Source of the DNA: Chitinophagaceae bacterium | GTDB lineage: Bacteria > Bacteroidota > Bacteroidia > Chitinophagales > Chitinophagaceae | DNA length: 12,966 nucleotides | Direction of reading: 5' to 3' | Assembly: GCA_947472635.1 (NCBI GenBank) | Contig: CANJDY010000038.1 | Span: 1-12,966, forward strand | Shown here: piece by piece, positions 7,637 through 12,966 of the stretch | How positions within the stretch are numbered: position 1 is the first letter of the stretch | Layout of the letters: each line of letters begins with the position of its first letter | Translations under genes and position numbers: made by a program | The notes under the pieces: generated by a model | The model's input: only the letters and a program-made list of their open reading frames with translations | Told to the model about the DNA's origin: nothing | Database searches by the model: none

Positions 7637-8085
7637 AATATTTATTTTTTATTATCGGATTTTTTTTTATCACCAGTTGTACTAATAAGGGCGGCACCCC
7701 TTCCGGTATTTTGGATAAGGAAAAAATGCAAGCGGTGATGTGGGATATAATTCGTGCAGAAGCTTTTACAGACCAGTTTATAAAAAAAGATTCTTCAAAA
7801 AATGTTTTACTAGAAAACATCCAGTTACAGGCTAAAATATTTTCGATTCATAAAGTTTCTCGTGAGCAATATGATAAAAGTTATGCGTATTATTTTTCAC
7901 ATACCGATCTAATTAGGGTAGTTCTGGATAGTATGACGGCCAAGGCTGAAAGGGAGCGAAATGGACTTTATCAACAAATTGAGGTGGTTCACCCAATTGA
8001 AAAGTTCTCTATACAATTGGCAGGGAGAGTAGTGGGGCAATTTAAATATTCATTTAACCCTTTCTGGTATAGTATTAAAAAATAG
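7633..8085 (+). CDS. DUF4296 family lipoprotein
   Basis: A 150-residue lipoprotein of unknown function. Residues 1-16 are a lipoprotein signal ending in FFITSC with acceptor Cys16. The DUF4296 pattern follows: ILDKEKMQAVMWDIIRAEAF at 26-45, then a second block IHKVSREQYDKSYAYYFSH with the conserved VSREQYDKS core. The tail from about residue 115 is less conserved. Translation is probably coupled to porD through the overlapping ATGA at 7633-7636. As I recall, recN often follows porD in the phylum; here DUF4296 does, so a link to the cell envelope or to PorD is possible but only inferred. A T9 run (7660-7668) lies in the signal-peptide coding part. The stop codon is the first base triplet of an inverted repeat (8083-8124). 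Confidence 0.75.
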   Translation: MKYLFFIIGFFFITSCTNKGGTPSGILDKEKMQAVMWDIIRAEAFTDQFIKKDSSKNVLLENIQLQAKIFSIHKVSREQYDKSYAYYFSHTDLIRVVLDSMTAKAERERNGLYQQIEVVHPIEKFSIQLAGRVVGQFKYSFNPFWYSIKK

Positions 8086-8129
8086 ATACCCCATAGAGCA
8101 TGCGTTTGGCGGGGGAGGTATCTACCAGT
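8083..8129. repeat. Intergenic inverted-repeat element A
   Basis: TAGATACC (8083-8090) is inverted as GGTATCTA (8117-8124), with further CC/GG pairing across a bulged A. The right side, GGGAGGTATCTACCAGT (8113-8129), matches 9676-9693 with one mismatch and one extra G. The left arm begins in the DUF4296 stop codon. There is no T run directly after the right arm in the plus direction, so it is a poor plus-strand terminator. The rest of the spacer to 8322 holds no gene I can support. Confidence 0.5.
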
Positions 8130-8322
8130 TTCAGCACTTTTTTATGTTTGAAAGTAATTTGTCGGAGGAAGAGTTAGGTTTGCTTGATGTTGTGAAGTAA
8201 TTACCCAATTATCTCTAGAAACTATTACAAAAGCTCTTTTTTACTTGTATTTTTTCTATACTGAATTGTCTGTATCTATTTTCAAATAACAATGTTACAT
8301 TGCAATATATAAATTTACTTCA

Positions 8323-9612
8323 ATGAAATATCTCCCACTAAATCCAAAATTGTTTATTCAAAATCGTAAACGTTTTGTAGAAAAAATGGAAAAGCAGTCG
8401 ATTGCTATATTTAATAGCAATGACGAGCTTCCTACTAATGCCGATCAGCTGTTCAAGTTTAAACAAAATTCTGATTTAATATGGTTGACTGGAATTGAAC
8501 AGGAAGATACGATGTTGATATTGTTTCCTGGAAATCCTGATCCAAAATACAGGGAGGTGCTGGTATTGGTTAGGCCCAATGAATTAAAAGAAAAGTGGGA
8601 TGGGCATCGACTGCGAAGAAATGAGGCTACGGCGATTTCAGGTATTCAAACGATTGTTTGGCTTGATGTAATAGATGGAATATTGCAGCCCTGGATTCAC
8701 TGGTCAGATACGATCTACTTAAATACCAATGAAAATGATCGCAAGTCGAATTTTGTACCGGTTAGGGATTATCGTTATGCCGAGTTGATGAAGCAACGCT
8801 TCCCTTTACATATTTATAAACGAAGCGCAAAATTGTTGAAAGATCTACGTGCCATAAAATCTCCCTTAGAAGTGGAGGTTATTCAAAAGGCAATAGACAT
8901 CACCGAAAAAAGTTTTCGGCGATTACTTACATTTATCAAGCCGGGGGTAATGGAATATGAAATTGAGGCCGAAATACTCCATTCCTTTTTAACCCAAAGA
9001 GCTACAGGTCCTGCCTATAGCTCAATTATTGCTGGTGGAGATCGAGCTAGAACCTTGCACTATGTTGAAAATAATCAAGCATGTAAAGCGGGTGAGTTGA
9101 TTTTGATGGATTTTGGTGCAGAGTATGGCAACTATTGTGCTGATCTTACCCGTACCGTTCCTGTGAACGGAAAATTTTCTAGCAGACAAAAAATAGTGTA
9201 CAATGCTTGTTTGCATTTACATTACTATGCGGCCTCTATTTTAAAACCAGGAATTAGCCTCCTTGATTATACAGAAAAAGTGGGGGAGGAAGCTACCAAG
9301 TTATTTCAAAAAATTGGCTTGTTGCAAAAAGCAGACATTAAAAATGAAGACCCCGAAAACAGGGCATACCGAAAATATTTGTACCATGGTATTTCTCATC
9401 ATTTAGGAATTGATGTGCATGACATTGGCACCAGAACGGAGCCTATAAAGGCGGGAATGGTATTTACTATTGAGCCAGGAATTTATATTGAAGAAGAACA
9501 AATGGGCGTTCGAATAGAGAATAATTTTTGGATTACCCGTAATGGGAATGTGGATTTAATGAAAAATATTCCTATTACTGTCGAGCAAATTGAATCCTTC
9601 ATGAAAAAGTAA
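8323..9612 (+). CDS. pepP: Xaa-Pro aminopeptidase P (M24B family)
   Basis: A metal-dependent peptidase that removes the first residue from peptides with proline second. The 429-residue protein has no signal peptide, so it is cytoplasmic. Residues 1 to about 165 form the AMP_N domain (NSDLIWLTGIEQEDTML is typical). The catalytic pita-bread domain shows all five di-metal ligands expected by comparison with E. coli PepP: D263 in LMDFG, D274 in CADLTRT, H359 in HGISHHLG, E384 in TIEPG and E399 in VRIEN. H246 in TLHYVENN and H366 in VHD match the conserved proton-shuttle histidines. The gene is flanked by non-coding spacers carrying related repeats, so it is probably transcribed alone. The promoter is not clear. 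Confidence 0.95.
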   Translation: MKYLPLNPKLFIQNRKRFVEKMEKQSIAIFNSNDELPTNADQLFKFKQNSDLIWLTGIEQEDTMLILFPGNPDPKYREVLVLVRPNELKEKWDGHRLRRNEATAISGIQTIVWLDVIDGILQPWIHWSDTIYLNTNENDRKSNFVPVRDYRYAELMKQRFPLHIYKRSAKLLKDLRAIKSPLEVEVIQKAIDITEKSFRRLLTFIKPGVMEYEIEAEILHSFLTQRATGPAYSSIIAGGDRARTLHYVENNQACKAGELILMDFGAEYGNYCADLTRTVPVNGKFSSRQKIVYNACLHLHYYAASILKPGISLLDYTEKVGEEATKLFQKIGLLQKADIKNEDPENRAYRKYLYHGISHHLGIDVHDIGTRTEPIKAGMVFTIEPGIYIEEEQMGVRIENNFWITRNGNVDLMKNIPITVEQIESFMKK

Positions 9613-9693
9613 TACCCTAGGCAGGAGAAATGCGTAGTTTCGCTGTAATTAAATAACTTGCATTGATTAAAAGGAGGGAGGGTATCTACAAGT
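9612..9693. repeat. Intergenic inverted-repeat element B, related to element A
   Basis: ATACCCT (9612-9618) is inverted as AGGGTAT (9679-9685) around 60 nt. The left arm begins at the last base of the pepP stop codon. ATGCG at 9630-9634 and GGGAGGGTATCTACAAGT at 9676-9693 echo the same landmarks in element A (ATGCG at 8100-8104, right arm at 8113-8129). The middle is longer than in A. Confidence 0.45.
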
Positions 9694-9705
9694 ACTCCTT
9701 TTAAT
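9666..9705 (+). terminator. Possible terminator hairpin after pepP
   Basis: ATTAAAAGGAG (9666-9676) pairs perfectly over 11 bp with CTCCTTTTAAT (9695-9705) around an 18-nt loop. The stem has only four G-C pairs and the 3' arm supplies the T run, so it is a weak terminator that could work on either strand. It overlaps the right arm of element B, so the two folds would compete. Confidence 0.4.
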
Positions 9706-9779
9706 TAGCTTCCAATGAGTAGTACCATTCACTTTAAAAGTCTCAAAATCCAGTCCGGTTGCTAAAGCGGCACTTAATT

Positions 9780-10553
9780 ATGAAGCAGATACCCAATATA
9801 TTCACCTTGTTCAACCTTTTTTTTGGATGTATTGCCATTGTACTGACACTTCAAACTGAAACTGTCATCTTGTATTCCAATGAAGAGTTTACCAACAGTT
9901 TTAATATTCCTGAAAAATTGGCTTTTGCCGCATTTTTTATTTTCGCTTCGGCGGTGGTAGATTTTTTAGATGGCTTTGTTGCAAGATTGTTCAATGTATG
10001 TTCCGAAATGGGCAAGCAACTCGATTCCTTGGCAGATGTGGTTAGTTTTGGTGTGGCTCCTGGCGTAATACTTTATCAGTTATTGCGTATTAGTTGGATG
10101 CGAGAGCAAAATGGATTGGATATTCCAATTATTTGGCTTTTGCCGGCATTTATTCTGAGCTGTGCTGCAGCCTATCGATTAGCCAAATTTAATGTGGATA
10201 CAACCCAGCAGTTTGCTTTTAAAGGCGTTCCTACCCCTGGGATAGGGTTGTTAGTAGCTTCCTTTCCATTGATGTTGCATTATGGAGGCGGACTTATTGA
10301 TATTAACCAGTGGTTGATCAATAAATGGGTATTATATTCATTGATTGTCATTCTCAGCTGGCTGATGGTTAGTAATTTACCTATTCTATCTTTAAAATTT
10401 AAGGACTACACCCTAAAAAATAACCTGCCCAAGGTGATTTTACTAGTTGTTGCCCTAATAAGCATTCCAATTTTACATTGGCTGGCAATTCCAGTTATTT
10501 TCATTGCCTACATTATTTTATCTTTGCTCTTCAAAAATAAATCAATCACATGA
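9780..10553 (+). CDS. pssA: CDP-diacylglycerol-serine O-phosphatidyltransferase
   Basis: It makes phosphatidylserine, the precursor of phosphatidylethanolamine, from CDP-diacylglycerol and L-serine in the inner membrane. From the ATG at 9780 the protein has 257 residues with several membrane segments (about 8-25, 47-62, 115-131, 155-166, 183-199, 218-250). The CDP-alcohol phosphatidyltransferase motif is complete: D61, D64, G65, A68, R69, G78, D82 and D86. The opening MKQIPNIFTLFNLFFGCIAI fits the family start. A TTG at 9759 would add seven charged residues ahead of it and is rejected. The stop overlaps the purS start by ATGA (10550-10553), so purS translation is probably coupled. A T8 run lies at 9817-9824. 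Confidence 0.93.
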   Translation: MKQIPNIFTLFNLFFGCIAIVLTLQTETVILYSNEEFTNSFNIPEKLAFAAFFIFASAVVDFLDGFVARLFNVCSEMGKQLDSLADVVSFGVAPGVILYQLLRISWMREQNGLDIPIIWLLPAFILSCAAAYRLAKFNVDTTQQFAFKGVPTPGIGLLVASFPLMLHYGGGLIDINQWLINKWVLYSLIVILSWLMVSNLPILSLKFKDYTLKNNLPKVILLVVALISIPILHWLAIPVIFIAYIILSLLFKNKSIT

Positions 10554-10795
10554 TCTTCACTGCACAGGTAAAAGTAATGCCATTAAAAGAACTGCTTGAT
10601 CCACAAGGAAAAGCTGTATTGGGTGGATTTAAAAATTTAGGCTTAACTGCCATTGGCGATGTAAGAATTGGCAAAAATATTAGTCTTCAAATTGAAGCAG
10701 CTAACATAGAAAGTGCAAAGCAAATTGCCGAAGAAGCTGCCAGAAAGTTATTGGCAAACCCTGTGATGGAAATGTTTGAAATAACCGTTAGCTAA
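10550..10795 (+). CDS. purS: Phosphoribosylformylglycinamidine synthase subunit PurS
   Basis: PurS is the small structural subunit that bridges the small-type PurL synthetase and the PurQ glutaminase in the fourth step of purine synthesis. The 81-residue protein matches family length. It shows VKVMPLKELLDPQGKAVLG (8-26), the GFKNLGLTAIGDVRIGK segment (26-42) and the closing NPVMEMFEITV. Its presence implies the organism uses the three-part PurS/PurL/PurQ enzyme rather than the single large PurL; neither partner gene is in the window. It overlaps pssA by 4 bp, so it is co-transcribed with a lipid gene rather than with other pur genes. Confidence 0.9.
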   Translation: MIFTAQVKVMPLKELLDPQGKAVLGGFKNLGLTAIGDVRIGKNISLQIEAANIESAKQIAEEAARKLLANPVMEMFEITVS

Positions 10796-10871
10796 TAAGA
10801 AAATGTGAAAATTGAATAATGTGCAAACGAGTCAAAAATTCTTTTGCAAGGTTGTTAAATTTTAAATTGAG

Positions 10872-10892
10872 AAATTTTCAAATTTTCAAATT
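10872..10892. repeat. A/T-rich tandem octamer repeat before rsmI
   Basis: AAATTTTC occurs twice in tandem (10872-10879, 10880-10887) with a partial third copy AAATT running into the rsmI ATG at 10893. The same 97-nt spacer holds AATGTGAAAA (10802-10811) and AATGTGCAAA (10818-10827). No terminator or clear promoter is visible. The array occupies the place of a ribosome binding site. Confidence 0.6.
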
Positions 10893-11564
10893 ATGCTTTA
10901 CATCGTGCCCACTCCAATAGGCAATTTGGCGGATATGACTTTCCGGGCAATAGAAATTTTAAAGTCGGTAGATTTAATTTTGGCTGAAGATACCAGAACA
11001 TCTTCTGTATTACTCCAACACTACCAAATTCAAAAGCCCATCACTCCTTATCACCAACACAATGAGCACAAAGTGATTCATCATTTGGCCGAGCAGCTGC
11101 TCGGTGGCAAAACGATGGCTTTGCTTACCGATGCCGGTACGCCGGGCATTAGTGATCCCGCTTTTTTATTGGTTAGAGAATGTGTGAAGCATGGTATTAA
11201 AGTAGAATGTCTGCCTGGTGCCACCGCTTTTGTTCCAGCATTGGTCAATAGTGGTTTGCCGATGAACAATTTTTGTTTTGAAGGCTTTCTCCCTCTTAAA
11301 AAAGGAAGGCAGACTTTTTTAAAAAGAATGGCCACTGAGCAAAGAACCATGGTGTTTTACGAGAGTCCGGTGCGATTAGTAAAAACGTTGACCGATTTTA
11401 TTGGTTATTTTGGCGGTAATAGGCAATGTTGTGTAAGCAGAGAACTTACCAAAAAATTTGAAGAAAATAAAAGAGGCAGCTTACAGGATGTGCATGATTA
11501 TTTCGCAGCCAAGCCTGTGAAAGGTGAAATTGTACTTGTGGTGGAAGGAAAAAACGACGAATAA
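10893..11564 (+). CDS. rsmI: 16S rRNA (cytidine-1402-2'-O)-methyltransferase RsmI
   Basis: It 2'-O-methylates C1402 of 16S rRNA in the ribosomal decoding centre, using S-adenosylmethionine. The 223-residue protein has the tetrapyrrole-methylase fold motifs in order: PTPIGNL at 6-12, AEDTR at 31-35, HNEH at 56-59, LLTDAGTPGISDP at 77-89 (SAM-binding loop), PGATA at 108-112 and YESPVR at 156-161. It ends at GEIVLVVEG and lacks the roughly 50-residue C-terminal helix-turn-helix found in the E. coli enzyme (286 residues); the short form is intact rather than truncated. The ATG at 10893 is directly followed by the family start LYIVPTPIG. A T9 run at 11572-11580 follows the stop, but I see no stem before it. 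Confidence 0.95.
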   Translation: MLYIVPTPIGNLADMTFRAIEILKSVDLILAEDTRTSSVLLQHYQIQKPITPYHQHNEHKVIHHLAEQLLGGKTMALLTDAGTPGISDPAFLLVRECVKHGIKVECLPGATAFVPALVNSGLPMNNFCFEGFLPLKKGRQTFLKRMATEQRTMVFYESPVRLVKTLTDFIGYFGGNRQCCVSRELTKKFEENKRGSLQDVHDYFAAKPVKGEIVLVVEGKNDE

Positions 11565-11627
11565 ATAGCGATTTTTTTTTCTGTATTGTTTAGAGGGGCT
11601 AGCCTTCAGTGAATCATCTCCCTCCAC

Positions 11628-11654
11628 TTGAATAGTATCTCTATCATACATTTA
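11628..11654 (+). promoter_or_regulatory. Possible promoter of the M1 peptidase gene
   Basis: TACATTTA (11647-11654) matches seven of eight positions of TAnnTTTG, and TTG at 11628-11630 lies 16 nt upstream, a little short of ideal. The leader would be about 25 nt. The surrounding spacer (11565-11684) also holds an 8-bp GGCTAGCC palindrome (11597-11604) of unknown meaning. Confidence 0.35.
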
Positions 11655-11684
11655 CTTTATTGAGTAGTTTTAAAAACGAATCAA

Positions 11685-12966
11685 ATGAACAAATTTTTTT
11701 CACTATTGCTTGTAGGATTTTTTTCCTTCTTTTCATTGAAAGCCCAGCCAGGTCGTTGGCAACAGCGGGTAAAGTATACGATGAATATTGATGTGGATGC
11801 TGCAGTCAACCGCTTTTCGGGTAAGCAAAAACTCGAATACACCAACAACTCTCCAGATGTATTAAAAAAGGTTTTCTATCATTTATATTACAATGCTTTT
11901 CAGCCAAATAGTAGTATGGATGTGCGTAGTCGTGAATTGGGTAAAAACCTTATTAATGGTAAGCCAGACTGGGATGCAAGGGTGAGGGATCGTATTAGTA
12001 AATTAAAGGAGGACGAGATAGGGTATCAAAAAATTCTGTCCTTAAAAATGAATGGGGTTCCACAGCCTTTTACATACGATGAAACCATATTGGAAGTTTC
12101 ACTTACCCAACCCATTGCTGCGAATGCTCGGGTGGTTTTTGAGATGGAATTCGAAGCACAGATTCCTTTACAAATTCGCAGAACAGGTAGGGACAATCCG
12201 ATAACAGGGGTGCGCTATAGTATGAGTCAGTGGTATCCTAAAATCTGCGAATACGATCTCGAAGGCTGGCATCCAACCCCTTATGTGGGTCGCGAATTTT
12301 ATGGGGTATGGGGCGATTTTGATGTCACTATAGCCATTGACAAAACGTATAAGCTGGGAGGTACTGGCGTGCTAGTTAATGCCAAAGAAATTGGCTGGGG
12401 GTACGATGTGCCAGGATCCGCATTAAAACCTACAGAAAAGGCTAAAAGAAGCTGGCATTTTGTGGGTAATAATGTCCATGATTTTGTATGGGCTGCCGAT
12501 CCTGATTACATTCACCTAGTAAGAAAAATGCCCAATGGAGGACCTGTTTTTCACGTGATTTACGATTATAAGACCAACGACCCAACTAATGATACCGCTT
12601 GGAATACAGTTGCAGATGCAGCGGTTTTTGTTTTGCCCTTCATTGAATCCAAATTTGGGAAATACGCCTACCCACAATATTCTTTTATTCAAGGAGGTGA
12701 CGGAGGTATGGAGTACCCGATGGCAACGCTGATTGTAGGACCCGGATTGGGAACCGTCATTCATGAGTTGATGCATAGCTGGTACCAAATGATGCTTGGA
12801 ACCAATGAAAGTATGTACGCATGGATGGACGAAGGTTTTGCAGAATTTTCATCTTCACAAGTGCAATCATTTTATCGGGACAAATTTACTAGGATAAAAA
12901 ATAGTAGCAATACAGCTTATATGAAGTCGTTGGATTCTGCAGCAGCAATATTGCCTATTGATCACA
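11685..12966 (+). CDS. Secreted M1-family zinc metallopeptidase, N-terminal 427 residues (3' end outside window)
   Basis: A gluzincin aminopeptidase-like enzyme, exported by a signal peptide (residues 1-20, hydrophobic stretch ending SLKA before QPG). The first part, about 25-215, reads as the beta-sheet-rich N-terminal M1 domain. The catalytic part has GGMEYP at 340-345, the equivalent of the GxMEN exopeptidase loop with Tyr in place of Asn, and the zinc site HELMH at 360-364 with the third ligand E383 in DEGFAEF, giving the HExxH-x18-E spacing. The window ends before the Tyr that stabilises the transition state would be expected. Family members in this phylum are usually over 600 residues, so the gene is cut by the edge. 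The exact substrate cannot be told; degradation of external peptides is likely. Confidence 0.92.
   Translation, partial: MNKFFSLLLVGFFSFFSLKAQPGRWQQRVKYTMNIDVDAAVNRFSGKQKLEYTNNSPDVLKKVFYHLYYNAFQPNSSMDVRSRELGKNLINGKPDWDARVRDRISKLKEDEIGYQKILSLKMNGVPQPFTYDETILEVSLTQPIAANARVVFEMEFEAQIPLQIRRTGRDNPITGVRYSMSQWYPKICEYDLEGWHPTPYVGREFYGVWGDFDVTIAIDKTYKLGGTGVLVNAKEIGWGYDVPGSALKPTEKAKRSWHFVGNNVHDFVWAADPDYIHLVRKMPNGGPVFHVIYDYKTNDPTNDTAWNTVADAAVFVLPFIESKFGKYAYPQYSFIQGGDGGMEYPMATLIVGPGLGTVIHELMHSWYQMMLGTNESMYAWMDEGFAEFSSSQVQSFYRDKFTRIKNSSNTAYMKSLDSAAAILPIDH

Noticed and set aside
8083..8124. Inverted repeat as a plus-strand terminator of the porD-DUF4296 transcript
   Set aside because: No T run follows the right arm; a T run exists only on the minus-strand side, where no gene ends.
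8078..8173. Minus-strand 32-codon stop-to-stop frame in the pepP upstream spacer, with a protein-like LVDTSPAKRMLYGV stretch
   Set aside because: It has no early start codon, overlaps the inverted-repeat element, and the similar element at 9612-9693 does not keep the frame beyond LVDT. DNA-level repeat structure explains it better.
8142..8199. Plus-strand micro-frame of about 18 codons (begins MFESNLSEEE)
   Set aside because: Too short to support without conservation data, and no promoter or ribosome binding site is evident.
11081..11350. Minus-strand open frame of 89 codons
   Set aside because: It is fully inside rsmI, which has every expected motif on the plus strand.
12516..12788. Minus-strand open frame of 90 codons
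   Set aside because: It is opposite the M1 peptidase catalytic region, whose HExxH-x18-E site is on the plus strand.
1..12966. CRISPR array, tRNA, rRNA, insertion sequence, prophage or defence system
   Set aside because: No spaced direct repeats, cloverleaf sequences, transposase or integrase frames, or known defence domains were seen; the genes are housekeeping and envelope functions.

Overview
The window looks like ordinary chromosome from a Bacteroidota, most likely the Chitinophagales/Chitinophagaceae side. The evidence is a type IX secretion PorD-family gene (DUF4835), a DUF4296 lipoprotein, the short phylum-type RNA polymerase omega protein, an OmpA-like porin with thrombospondin type 3 calcium repeats, TAnnTTTG promoter -7 elements, few Shine-Dalgarno sequences, and AT-rich spacers. 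No tRNA, rRNA, CRISPR, integrase or transposase is visible, and coding density is high. Both end genes are cut by the window edges.

Left arm (1-2126, minus strand): a long-chain trans-polyprenyl diphosphate synthase is followed after 60 nt by recJ, which runs off the left edge. A 259-nt divergent spacer separates this pair from everything to the right, which is all on the plus strand.

Right arm: (a) A monocistronic ompA-like porin with a good promoter and a strong intrinsic terminator (4062-4093). (b) A cluster bamD - rpoZ - [terminator] - coaBC - porD (DUF4835) - DUF4296. The genes overlap or nearly touch (32 bp, 1 bp, 4 bp), except for the terminator just before coaBC. It mixes outer-membrane assembly and secretion (BamD, PorD) with transcription (omega) and coenzyme A synthesis (CoaBC). 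(c) A metal-dependent Xaa-Pro aminopeptidase P standing alone. (d) pssA-purS, coupled by an ATGA overlap, then rsmI behind a short A/T-rich repeat. (e) The first 427 residues of a secreted M1-family zinc metallopeptidase, running off the right edge.

I see no obviously new biological system. Second-look items are a porin whose OmpA-type C-terminal domain lacks the usual peptidoglycan-binding residues, a terminator whose U-tract touches the coaBC start codon, a nearly leaderless bamD promoter, two related intergenic elements that begin at stop codons (8083-8129 and 9612-9693), T9 runs in envelope genes, and a DUF4296 lipoprotein translationally coupled to porD.
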